Below are positions 25,330 to 36,800 of a stretch of DNA of 64,000 bases, one piece after another (the stretch's first letter is position 1; each line of letters opens with the position of its first letter). The notes below the pieces were generated by a model. The model had not been told where the DNA came from. It did not search any database and saw only the letters and a program-made list of their open reading frames with translations. Source of the DNA: Sipunculus nudus (lineage: Eukaryota; Annelida; Sipuncula; Golfingiida; Sipunculidae); NCBI GenBank assembly GCA_026874595.1, contig CM049317.1, positions 44,852,401-44,916,400 of the forward strand, read 5' to 3'. Position numbers and translations under genes: made by a program.

Positions 25330-26720
25330 GCTATTTCTGTCATAATATGGTTTCAACATGTTAACATGGAACAGTTGTATCTTCTTACATCTATCTGGTG
25401 TCAACAGTATGTAATTTAAATCACTGACTTTCTTGTCAACAATGTAAGGACCAAATTACCTAGCTTGCAGAGGTCTGCCAGGGATGGGAAGTAAGGCATG
25501 GGACCTTTTCACCAGGTTCAAACGTCCTACTTACAGTGTGCTTGTCATACTTTGTTTTCATTTTACTTTGTGCAGATTTTAGATTTGACTTTTCAATCTC
25601 ACAAGCATTGTGTAGTTTAGTGCGAAAGTCTGAGACATACTGCAGTAAACTTAGAGAGTCAGAATTGTCACACAAGAGTTTTTCTTTAAGCAGTTTCAAC
25701 GGATCTCGAACGGAGTGTCCAATAACTAGTTCAAAGGGACTGAAACCCAAGGACTCTTGAAAGGATTGTCTGACAGCAAACAGCAATAGGTGGATTCCTT
25801 CATCCCAGTCTTTCTGTGTGTCATAGCAGTAAGTCCTGATCATGTTTTTTAATGTCTGGTGAAAACGCCCTGACTTTCAGGATAGTATGGCGAAGAACTG
25901 TACTGTTTTATACCTAGCTCAAGCATAACTTGTTGGAATAAGCCAGACATAAAATTAAACCCTTGGTCAGACTGGACGGATTTTGGTAATCCAAAAGTTG
26001 TAAAAAATTTGGTCAGAGCTTTGACAACACTTTTGGCATTAATTTTGCGCATCGGTATTGCCTCAGGGAACCTGGTAGATGCGCACATAACTGTCAGCAG
26101 GTATTCATGTCCAGGTTTTGTTTTGGCAGTGGTCCAACACAATTAACAATAATCCTACTGAATGGTTCCTCGAAAGCAGGAATAGGCCTAAGTGGGGCCT
26201 TAGGAGGATTCTGATTGGGCTTGCCTACAATCTGGCAAGTATGGCATGATTTACAATACTGTACAACATCTTTCCTGAGGTTAGGCCAATAGAAGTGTGT
26301 ACTAACTTTCTGATAAGTTTTATTTATACCTAAATGAACAGACAAAGCAGCCTCATGTGCCATGCTTAGAACTTCACTGCGAAAGCTTTTGGGCATTAAT
26401 ATTTGATGTTTGATGACCCACTCATCCTCAGCGCATACATCAGGTGGTCGCCATTTACGCATAAGCACTCCATTTTTGTCATAGAAACAAACTGGGTTCT
26501 GTGACAGTTCATCTTTAGAAACTGCCCTAGGAAACAAACATGAAATATCAGGGTCCTTATTCTGTTCCGCAATAAGTTCTGACCTTGAGAATGCTGCATC
26601 CTGTACGGGCGAGTCGTTAGAAAGGTCACTAGTGACTCCCAGAGTGTTATTATCTGGACCGTTATCCTCATGTGTGTTTTTCTTGGCCATAGATCTAGTT
26701 ACAGCACATGAAGGATACAA
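25330..26720 (-). pseudogene. Integrase of the Gmr1-like element, upstream of RT, inactivated
   Basis: HHCC zinc finger: H and H in MAHEAALSVHLGI, then YCKSCHTCQ (about 26230-26350). The core follows: NCVGPLP, where Asn replaces the first catalytic Asp; SDQGFNF with the second Asp; YYPESQG with the Glu. Frame changes occur near 26130 and 25850. A GPY/F motif FGPYIV is preceded by an in-frame TAA (25458-25456). The domain ends FHVNMLKPYYDR at about 25330 inside an open frame (25404-24967) that runs on into the RT N-terminus. This fixes the order as integrase, then RT. Confidence 0.9.
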
Positions 26721-26739
26721 ACGAGGAATTTTCTGACTT

Positions 26740-27520
26740 TCGGATCAGTGTCCTGATCAAGTGACGGCTTTTCTGTCACTATTGGTACAGGCTGTACTTT
26801 ATCACCTGCAATATCATTGCCTAGTAGCAAATGAATTCCCTTAAAGGGTAAAGTAGTTCTTATGCCCACAGTAATATGCCCAGAAATCAAATCTGACCTA
26901 AAATGGATACTGTGAAGCGGAACTGAAGTGTGCCTGTCTGAAAACACACCATAAACAAGTGCATGTGCACCAGTAAAGGACCTATAAGAAAATGGCAAAG
27001 TGTTTGCTAACGTGAGAGTCTGGTCTAAACCAGTATCCCTCAAAATTCTAATAGGGGTAGAATCTGAAAAATCACTTGAAAGTGATATAAAACCATCATG
27101 TATGAATGGCCCAAATAACTCCATTTCAGAGTCAAGAGAGGAATCTACTACCTCAACCTCATCAAACAAAGAACTGACATTGAAGGTGCCCGTCATAAAC
27201 TCTGTTTCAGAGTCATCTAAGGAATCTACATCCTTACCAAACATCTCATTGGAGTCAACAGAGGAATTTTCCTCAGCAGAAACAAACTTTTGTTTGTCAT
27301 AAGAGGACCTGGCCTCATTTGAAATACTCTCGCCTGAGTCATAAAAGGACTTAGCCTCATTTAGAGAACACTCCTCGCAGGAGTCTTGAAAGGACCTAGC
27401 CTTATTTAATGCCTCGCAGGAATCAACTTAGGTTTTTACCCCGCAAGCTACGGATTCCTCTTTGGATTCAGACGGCACTTGGGCCTCCGTAGCATCAAAC
27501 TCTTTATTGGAGTCAATAAA
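26740..27520 (-). pseudogene. Acidic linker and aspartic protease of the Gmr1-like element
   Basis: About 27520-27100 encodes a Ser/Glu/Asp-rich linker with repeated DSxE motifs and at least one stop (near 27430). Protease signs follow: PIRILRDTGLDQTLTL holds the catalytic DTG, and HLLLGNDIAGDKV is the typical C-terminal flap-side motif. It cleaves the polyprotein in a live element. The open frame is 27244-26699; the next domain continues in another frame. Confidence 0.8.
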
Positions 27521-27526
27521 GGAGTT

Positions 27527-28747
27527 TTACCCCTTCTTTACATGAAAAGAGCCTGGCTCTTGTAGTAAGCTATGCATAGATTTTGAAACAAACCCAGAAG
27601 GTTTGCTATTTGGTTTATTCGCAAGTTTCCAGCAGTCAAATATTAGATGACCTTCCTTCTTGCAGTAATTAGATTTTCTTTGAAAATGACTGGTCTTTGG
27701 ACTGGACTTAGACAGAGTGGACGTGGACTGAGATGTAGCAATGGACTTTGTTGAACTATCAGGACTACTAGTAATGGATGACTGCGCTTTAAAATTCTTT
27801 TGACCATACTGATTTACATTCTTGTTTGTGAATGACTGGTTTGATTTGCTAGTAAAGGACATTTTGGTGTTAATGAATAATCATCAGCTAATTGAGCAGC
27901 AATGTCAAGTGTTTCAGGATTTTTCTCATCGAGAAAAGTTTTAACATCTGCGTCAATGTAGAGCTTAAATTCTTCAAGCAAATTGTCATAATCTTTTATT
28001 ACATTTTTGGAACTACACCAGCGATCAAACAACTGCTCTTTTGTCCTAGCAAATTCGACGTAGGTCTGTTCTTTGCGCTTTTCCCAATTTCTGAATTTCT
28101 GGTGGTAAGCCTCTGGAACTAACTCATAACCTTTTAGGATTAACCGTTTTACCAGATCATTTTCAGCAGCAGCGTCTACTGAAAGCTCTTTAAATATCTC
28201 TGGCCTTGCCAGTCAATACACTTTGTAACAGCATAGTCCAATTTTCCTTAGGCCATTTTTAATTTTCAGCTACCTTCCCAAAGTGTAAGAAATATTTATC
28301 AACCTCTTTTTCTTGAAAAGGTGGGACAAGTCTAATGTGTATAGAAACATCAAAACTGTGAGTTGGAGCAGCACTTAGACTATTTTAACTCAATTTATTT
28401 TTATTTTTCTAGTCTTTCTCTTTCTAACCTTTCATAATCATCCCTCTCTTCTCTTTGTTTTTCTAATTCTAACTGTTTTAATGCTAGCTCATGTTGCATT
28501 TTCAACTTTTTTAATTCTAGTTGCATAGCAACGCTGTCATTTTTTTATGTTTCAACACTCTCTTCAATTAAACCTTTGCTAACTAGATCTTGCATGATTT
28601 TAGCAAAGCTATCAGGCTTTCTCAAAGCTTTTTTTTCACACTTAGCCCTAAGTGTTGTCCCAAACGCAACAACTGTTCTTTTGACAACTGTTCAAGTTGA
28701 TCAGGGTCGGGATCGTCAACAAATGTCTCAGGTTTGAAATCTGCCAT
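27527..28747 (-). pseudogene. gag of the Gmr1-like element, broken
   Basis: ATG at 28747 opens MADFKPETFVDDPDPDQLEQ. Homology then crosses several stops and frame changes, including a stop in the stretch around 28265 and a frame change near 28210. The middle part (about 28030-28200) reads LVKRLILKGYELVPEAYHQK and FARTKEQLFDRW, resembling the SCAN-like capsid segment of Gmr1-type gags. Near 27660 is a zinc knuckle, SNYCKKEGHLIFDC, whose first Cys is replaced by Ser (TCT for TGT). A Ser/Thr-rich linker precedes the knuckle. The frame ends at about 27530. Confidence 0.8.
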
Positions 28748-28891
28748 GTTAAGATGTCAAAACAATAACAAAAAAAAACACTGAGATCAATCCTGTAAAC
28801 AATGTACTGTAAACAATATGTAATCTTGTAAACAATGTATGATAAAACAATGTGTCCAGGTCAAGGCCTAATAAATTTGAAAACTATTAAG

Positions 28892-28909
28892 CATCCAGAC
28901 GAGCCCCCA
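28892..28909 (-). other. Primer binding site, tRNA-Pro type
   Basis: On the minus strand, one base inside the 5' LTR, it reads TGGGGGCTCGTCTGGATG. The TGGGGGCTCGTC core equals the sequence complementary to the 3' end of tRNA-Pro used by many retroelements. Confidence 0.8.
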
Positions 28910-28910
28910 A

Positions 28911-29701
28911 TGTTTAGTTACGGAACCTAATATAAACAGATCACGTATGCGTGATGAACACAAATTCTGTAACGGAGATAAAAAAAAAATCAGATTCTGT
29001 AACACTAGGCAACGTGAATCGTCTAGGGGAATGAATAAAGAAGTCAGTGTTTTTTTAAACAAATAACTATAGTTTATTCTTAAAACAACCCTTACATTAC
29101 AATACACTAAATCAAAACAATTATACAGCGGTATTACAACAAATCAATACAATCACACAGAAAAATAATGTGCACAGTACGTGGATACCAACACCGTCAC
29201 AACGATAAGTTCTTTAAATGTATCTCTCGGAGAATGACAGTCCAGTGTAAAGCTCTTGTAACAATCCAGAAAGTAAACTGAAGTCCAAATGCACAAAATC
29301 CAGGAGAACCTCTGAAGTAAATCTATAACTACCGCACACGTCGGATAAGGTCCCGGAAACTGATACACGCTTCTGCGTCCGCTGAAAAACTTCTTTGCTC
29401 TCTGCCCTCGGTTCTAAAACACATCCCCTTTATATACTCTTCACCCCAAGCCGAGAATTTTCCACTTCCAGAACATTCGAAGAATAATACATTATACACG
29501 GTAAGCACGCGTCACAGGGTTTCTCCAGAAAAACATCGCTGTGTGTATCTCTACACACCAGGGTCATCACGTGACTTCGGCCAGGCGTGAAAACCCCCAG
29601 CCAGCATGACAACGAGAGTTCAACCAGTACGGATTAAACATAAAGTGCAACAACAACACAAGTTACGCCCGTGTCACACAATAAAAAGAGCACCTGTAAC
29701 A
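28911..29701 (-). repeat. 5' LTR of the Gmr1-like element
   Basis: Matches 22970-23761 along its length. Its plus-strand start reads TGTTTAGTTACGGAACC, with a few extra bases compared with TGTTACGGAACC in the partner. It ends CACCTGTAACA, followed by the target duplication CCGG. Confidence 0.93.
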
Positions 29702-29893
29702 CCGGATATATATTAGTGTACTTATATAATCATAGATGTGCATGTTTATATATATCCAGATATATTCGTGTACTTATATGATCAAAGATATTCATGTTTA
29801 TATGCATCCGGATATATACGTGTACTTATTTGATCATAGATATGCATGTTTATAAATACCCGGATATATTAGTGTATACTTATATAATCATAG

Positions 29894-29946
<53 letters not shown>

Positions 29947-29993
29947 TAAATATTTATGCCATGAATACTCGGATATATGAGCGTACTTTTATA

Positions 29994-30048
<55 letters not shown>

Positions 30049-30100
30049 TTGTAAATACCCGTATGTCTTAGTATAATTGTGCACATATCACTTTACTCAA
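29702..30100. repeat. 53-bp AT-rich minisatellite, right of the retrotransposon
   Basis: Continues the units seen at 22640-22969 (CCGGATATATTAGTGTACTT, AATCATAGAT) with two embedded (TA)n runs at 29895-29942 and 29996-30044. The LTR element therefore entered an existing array. Confidence 0.8.
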
Positions 30101-31974
30101 AATGTGTCTTAAGGTTTTATTTTAGCGTATATATCTTCATGGTCAGCCTCACAGGTGCCTGCCCTTTTACTATTCTTTAGTCCACATTATAAATTTGATA
30201 AAGCTTCACCCGTCTTTGTTATATATGTGCCGTTGATTCCGCATTTATCTTTAACTTATCCCTTACGAAAATATTGGTGCGTGTTTTTCTAATATTATTA
30301 TATTGAAATTCAAAAAGGTCCCTTTGCAGGTTCCCGGAGGTAAACGGAAAATGGTAATTTAAAAAAAAATGTAAAATTTAAATATGAGAAGTCTGTGACT
30401 GTAACGCAAAATAATGTGGGAGGTTGTGGACTCTGAAATCTCCAGACCCGCCATGAAGAAATCTTCATCCTTTTTTCTGCTGCTCGTTTGTTTTATGATT
30501 TAACCCGTCATTGTATATTACGACTACGAATCAATTGTCATGTGACCATGACCAGTTAATCTCAGATGTCGTAGAAGGTAGGAGATTTAGTAGGTTCAAT
30601 GTGTGCTCTGGTGTAGGGGTCTGTAGTAAAGCACCCAACAGATTCACTTCCTCACAATGCGTTGGATATATACAAAAATAAACAACCTCAGTTATTTCCA
30701 GCTCATGTTTCGTCCATTGTGGATTCCTCTCACAAAAAAACTGGTTAATGATATGTCGTCATCCCTGCGATCACACGCAGTGTATTTACTCTGAAGTTAA
30801 CTTCTCACCCGAGGCCGCATCTTTATACATCAAATGAAGGGTGCTCCTGGCAGTTCATAAACATTGGTACCCCTCCGAGAGTGGTAACAGATACAAGACC
30901 AGATATCTGCAGAGTCTTCCCAGCGACTATTCCTTGCATCAGTAACTTACTGCTTTTTACATTCCATGATAAATGATGCTGAACCAGTACAAAATAAACT
31001 TCGTAGGTTGTTTTTCACATGTTAACATACAATTCACGAGTTGAGTGATGTACATTTTTGTTCAAAACAAGAGTGATGGCTACTTTGCCTCTCGCTCAAC
31101 TGTTTGTTGTAAAAACCGTGGCAGTGATACGTAATACGGTCTTCACATCTCAGTATTCTGAGCAGATAAACACACATACCCGAAACACACACACAAACAT
31201 CATATGCTCCTTGTTAATTTGAATATAACTCCTCCTTCTGTCGAAGTTATTGCATATTTTTGGTTGTACTTTTATCAATTAATTGTTTACTTATGCCGAC
31301 CTGCGAATCTGTTGAAGCTTTTCTAAAATAGATTCATCAACCTCGACTGAACCAATTTATTTTACCTATGCCAAGTAAGCTATGATTTCCCCCGTGTCTA
31401 TGTTTTAAAGCATTATTATGCAAAACCTTTCAGTCAGTTTCCATGAAACAACGTGGAGCTGTGAGACTTGAGTCGTGATACGAACCATACGAGGGAATGT
31501 ACTGCAATGCTCATCCATCTTGTTGCATTGATATCGTGGTAAACAGCCGATAATCTTAACAGTAGGTTAAGAGTGATGACACCAATGAATACACCTGCGC
31601 TCACAAACAAGAACTAACAAACGTCTCTATGATAACAAGAACTTCCTGCATGTCGTACGTTATGCTGCAGTCCAGTAACCCATGCGAGCCATGCCTGTAT
31701 TCATGCGATCAGATATTCAACAAATAGTGCAAAGGGATTTACCAATTTGCTGAGTTAAAAGGAAATTAACTTTCCTCGGACATGGTAGTGTTGTAAGAAA
31801 GTATACTAAACAAGCTAAAGAATGGCCTAGTTTAGGTCAAGTTACAGCGTACTTGTTGGCCATGAGGCCATTTGCATCACCATAGAGCCTAAAATGAGGT
31901 CCTCGATGCACGTGTAAGTTGATGGCACTCTTACGCTGGTACGCTGGTCTTGGACTGTAATGTCAGAGCCCAAA
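30101..31974. other. Non-genic stretch
   Basis: No open frame of note and no repeat recognised. Confidence 0.55.
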
Positions 31975-32812
31975 TCTCGCTAGCACAATTATAGTGTCGG
32001 TATGTATAGATGTAATGTCAGAGGGCCGAAATTGCGCTAGCACAATTATAGTGTCGGTATTTATAGGTGTAATATCAGAGGGCCGAAATAGTGCTAGCAC
32101 AGTTATAGTGTGGGCCAGTATAGATTTAATTTCAGAGGGCCGAAATGGCACTAGCACAGTTATAGGGTCGGCATGTATAGATGTAATTTCAGAGGGCCGA
32201 AATGGCGCTAGCAAAGTAATAGGGTCTGCCTGTATAGATGTAATGCCAGAGGGTCTTAATGGCGCTGGCACAGTTATAGTGTCGGAATGTATAGAGGGCC
32301 GAATGGCGCTAGCACAGTCATAGGGTCAACCTGTATAGATGTAATGTCAGATGGCCGAAATGGAGCTGACACAATTATAGTGTATGTATGTATAGATGAA
32401 ATATCAGAAGGCCGAAACGGCGCTAGCACAGTCATAGGGTCTGCCTGTATAGATGTAATGTCAGAGGTCAGAAGTGGCGCTAGAACAATGATACTGCCGT
32501 ATGTATAGAAGAAATTTCAGAGGGCCGAAATGGCGCTAGCACAGTCATAGCTAGGGTCTGCCTGTATAGATGTAATGTCATAGGTCCGAAATGGCGCTGG
32601 CACAATTATAGTGTCTGTATGTATAGATGAAATAACTGAGGGCCGTAATGGCGCTAGCACAATTATAGTGTCTGTATGCATAGGTGTAATATCAGAGGGC
32701 CGAAATAGAGCTGGCACAAACATAGATTATAGTGCCTGTATGTATAGATGTAATTTCAGAGGGCCGAAATGGCGCCGGCACAGTTATAGTGTCGGTATGT
32801 ATGGATGGGCGG
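31975..32812. repeat. 57-bp minisatellite, about 14 units
   Basis: The unit core is GGCGCTAGCACAATTATAGT, GTATAGATGTAATGTCAGAG and GGCCGAAAT. The period is mostly 57 bp with a few truncated units (near 32290-32330). Frames are open on both strands because 57 is divisible by three; I see no reason to call them genes. Confidence 0.9.
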
Positions 32813-34079
32813 ATCCAGTAAGATTTTTTTGTCTAGGTGGTGGTGTGCGCGCTATTGAGAGCCATTTTAGATTCATGTCTGAAGATTACCTGTTATATTC
32901 ACTTTTTTTTCAGTTGTAGATGAAGAATTTTTTATCTTTGTATTTGAGAATATAAATGAACCTTTGTTACTCTGATTCTGAATATTTACATCTTTAGTCA
33001 GGTGATAAGTGTTGGCAATCAGCACACGGTAGTTTCGGTTTGCTTGATGGTCGATGGCTGATAATCGCTGGTATATGGAACGAGGCAAGTGTTATATATA
33101 TAATTCTGTCTGAAATGTGGGCTACACATCTAAATATAGTTCAGAGTTTTCATTGTTTCTTTTATTCGCTTAGAGACGGATTGTATTATAAGTAAGAAAA
33201 CCGGTTCCTGCCGTCTTGAATGTATGTTCTTATATATGACATCGGAGAGTTTGATCACGTGGTATATGATCTGCCGGCTATGATCCTCAATATCATCTTC
33301 CTTTTATCCCCTTGGTGATTATAAAATTCATCATCCCAGATAACTCGGCAATAATCCCCGTGTTTCCCGGTGACATTTAGCCGGCCCGCGACCAGCTAGT
33401 GATATGTGTCCCCACAGGGTCGTCTGGTTGTTGATGAAATGCATGGAAAACTGCCTCGTGAAATAAATCAATAAATGTTAGACAAATCAGAAAACAGTCC
33501 TTATTTTGCTGGAGGGAGCCCTCATTTTTCTTATTTTTACTGGCATTACTTCCGTTTAGCTCAGACAAACCGCGACTACTGGTAAGAAATTTATCCTCCC
33601 GCTGAATGGTTGACCAGCGAAACACAGAATATTGTTCCTCTTCATTGCAAGCTAGCACTTCTTTGTCACAACATCTGTCCGAAACGTTGGGGTTTTTTTG
33701 TGAATATAAACGAATAATTATTGGTAAGTGAATTTTTTCTCGCTAAAAAAAGAGGTATATGTGTTAGAGAGGTTATATATAGTGACTTAGGTCAAGTTTA
33801 CATAATGATCAGGGGACTGCTTTGTGTGTGTCTGTCTGCTCTGTTCCAATGTCTATATCAATATAAAGATCAATTAAAATTGATAAATATGTGTTTATAT
33901 ACATGAGGTATGGTGTTTTTATTCCTAATTTTAAAGTTAAATACTTATAATTTAGGCTCAACAGTTTTGTTTCAAATGTGTATTCTGTAACAATGAAACA
34001 CTTCCTGGCGGCTAATATATATAATTTTGTAGCAATCGATCTGAAACTTACTATGTTGATTGATAATCAAAAGTCCTTG

Positions 34080-35110
34080 GAGCGTACTGTTTTGGTCAAT
34101 ATAGGTCAAAGGTTAAGGTAATCGAAAAACATTGTAATTTTATTTTCGTCATAAGTCCAAAAGTTGCCTATCTGCATTACCATTAAAGCTCATTTTGTGC
34201 CTTTTCAGTTGTCATCTCGATGTGTCATTGTGTCATTCTGTCCGTCTGTTTGTCAGATTTTTGTTTGTCGTCAAATTCGCCTCCCTGCTTGTTCTTTCGT
34301 CTGACATATGGCACTAAACAGGGCAATCATTTTTAGCAATCCCTCTGAATGTTATACTGTTGATAGAACCCCTAAAGTTCTAGAATTCTGATGTCTTTTA
34401 GGGTAAAAAGGTCATCACAAACAACAAAATCATCTTTTCTTCTAATCTTCGTCAACATTTATCGTAGCCGCACAAACTGTAATACCTTTCATTCGCCACA
34501 CCATGGCCTTCCTTCTGAAGTGTAGCTGCATTAATCTGCTGTTACTATGGTTACGAATTTTTGGGGAAATTTTATGATATTCCTTAATACGGCGTCTAAA
34601 CTTTGCCAATTTTATAGCAAGAGATGTTTGTCTTTTTTTCGCTTCAGGCAGCATTGGATCAGTTTAACTCGAATTTATACCAAATCTTGCGAAATATCGT
34701 TCCGATTCTCATCAATCAAGATATACTGAAATTTCACTTTTTTCGCTCTACAGGCTACATTTCTCAAGCAGTTGCTTAAACAATTATACAGTATATAATA
34801 AAACAAAACCCCTATATACATTTCGTTTTTAATAGGGATAGGTCACAGGTCAAGGTCAGAGTCATCAAAAAACCCCCATGATATTATTTCCTTATACCTT
34901 TGTCAAATATTGATCTAGCTAACAAATTATAGTTCATTTCATTCGTCTACGCATTCCCCATGAAGAGGTCTGGTCACCTGTTGTGTTAGTCTGTCAGTAT
35001 GTCTGTCTGTTCGTCTGTTGTTGTCAACTTCTCCTGCCTGCTTGTTCTTCTGTCGGACATATATCATTCTGGAGTCCGCATTGTCCTATCAATGCTTCTG
35101 AAAGGCATAC
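34080..35110 (+). repeat. Pair of diverged direct repeats (dispersed family)
   Basis: Blocks at about 34080-34340 and 34830-35075 share GGTCAAGGT-type motifs, GTCCGTCTGTTTGTC against GTCTGTCTGTTCGTCTG, CCTGCTTGTTCTT and GACATAT. Likely copies of an old interspersed repeat. No coding recognised. Confidence 0.45.
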
Positions 35111-35639
35111 AGTTAAAATAAAAATCTGTATATATGTCCGTTCGTCATCGAATTTTCAATATCAGCATAAGTACATAATCTTGCTAGTGTTTTGTGCTCT
35201 CCCAGAACATTGCTCATTCAAAATAACGACTGTTTTCACATGTTCCCCTCTTTTCCTGTCTGTTTTATTTAAACTTCCCGCAAAAACTCGTCTAGTTTTT
35301 TATTATTACTACTAGCACTACTACTACGTCAACTACTACAACTATTATTATGTAGCCAAGGGCTACATTTGTGCAAAAAAATTTTCCTGATCCGTCAAAC
35401 GGTTCCAGAGATATGTGGGTTTATGTGTGGAAACAGACGCACAAACGGACGCAGAGCGCAGAGGAAAGGTCAGAGGTCAAAACAAAATCGTGGCGCAGCA
35501 GTTCACATGTGACCCGAACATAATCCCGGGTTTCGTTAAATTCCGCCCAGCGGTTCTGGAGGAATTCTCCGGACACCTACGCGGCGGCGGCGGCGGCGTG
35601 CAGCTGAAAACATAGTATCCGCAAAACTCTGTTTTGGCG

Positions 35640-36100
35640 GATACAATTATACGCAGGTGGTGATAAGGCCATATTTGGGGTGCGAGTCTTGAAATCACAG
35701 AGGACAATGACGTCACTCCATGTGTACGTGCCGTTTCCCTGAAAAATCTTGGTAAAACGGGGGGGGGGGGGGGGGGGGTGACAACGGTTGTTAATTGTTC
35801 GTTGTTAACGGAGTTTGATGAAAAATGCAGGATAGCTCGGCAAATTTACTAGGAACAATTGATTAAATTTTTGGGCCGATCCTTGCGTAAATAACTCCGG
35901 GATCAGTTTTAGTGTTTTTTTAGTCTATTGCATATTTGCTTACACTGGGACGTTTAGCATGTGACGATATGGCCATAATTGGACAGAGTCGTGACGTCAT
36001 AGAGCACAATTACGTCATTGCACGTGTACGTGCCGTTTCCCTGAAAGGTGTCAGTAAATCAATGAAAAGCAGGGGCAACGGTTGCTTCTATTTGTTTTTA
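35640..36100 (+). repeat. Direct repeats, about 300 bp apart, with CRE-like sites
   Basis: Two blocks share GTGTACGTGCCGTTTCCCTG and a nearby CAACGGTTG. Each has a TGACGTCA-type core (near 35708 and 35991, plus TTACGTCA near 36011). A G-run fills 35760-35778 in the first block. Confidence 0.55.
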
Positions 36101-36507
36101 TAGTCCTGGGCCCTGTTTATAGAAGAAAGTAAATGACTTTAGCTCCCCCAAACCCCTACCCAAGTTTCGAGGGGTAGTTTCTTCAGAAGTAGCGTGTAAG
36201 ATTCCTTATCTACGAAATTTGGAAAGTGTGTTGAGAGATTTCATATAAACCTGCATGGTTGAAAACCTCCATCCGGAAACTTAGAAATTCGCTACATGTA
36301 GCGATCATTTTTGCCGGATATATAAGCATTCCGCATGCCGGATCTGCGCATAAGGAATCTCACCTTCTTTATTTCTCAATATACGTTTACCGATTTTATA
36401 CGCTTTCCGCATCCTGCATTCCGCACATGGATATAAGAAATCTAAGCTTTAGTCTGCATATTAATTCCACTTAACCTGTTCATTACTTCCACTAAGCGGC
36501 AGAGGCT

Positions 36508-36800
36508 ATGTTTTTGCGGGTGTTGGTTGTTTGTTTGTCTGTTAGCAACATTAGTCAAATATTTTTTGACAGATTTCATGAAATCTTCAGGATAGCTAGG
36601 AAATGGTCGAAAATATTGGTTAAAATTTTATACGGAAACATTCTTGATCCAGGAATATTTAAAAGGAAAAAGGCTGCTATTCAGACATTTCCATATGAGG
36701 CTTATGAGCTGACTTTGTGGAGGTCTGCGCTCTCTGAGTGCTTTTCTAGTTATTATTATTATGCAATTATTATTATTATCATTATTATCATTATTATCAT
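36508..36800 (+). repeat. Dispersed repeat fragment, also seen at about 655-850
   Basis: Both stretches share TGTTAGCAACAT or TGTTAACAACAT, followed by similar sequence with GACATTTTCAG or ATCTTCAGGATAGC spacing. The 36.5-kb copy ends in GTGGAGGTCTGCGCTCTCTG and a short (ATT)n run. The family is not named with confidence. Confidence 0.35.

Larger units (their letters stand above)
22970..29701 (-). mobile_element. Ty3/gypsy LTR retrotransposon, Gmr1-like (integrase before reverse transcriptase), decayed
   Basis: A complete 6.7-kb element in minus orientation: two LTRs starting TG and ending CA, CCGG target duplication (22966-22969 and 29702-29705), a tRNA-Pro-like primer site next to the 5' LTR and a polypurine tract next to the 3' LTR. 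Reading along the minus strand the domains are gag, protease, integrase, reverse transcriptase and RNase H. Ordinary Ty3/gypsy elements have integrase last; the order here is that of Gmr1-like elements. No env is present. Several stops, frameshifts and a deletion in the RT show it is not active. It sits inside a 53-bp minisatellite that continues on both sides. Confidence 0.93.

Noticed and set aside
31963-32919. Long frames of about 100 codons on both strands
   Set aside because: By-product of the 57-bp minisatellite period.
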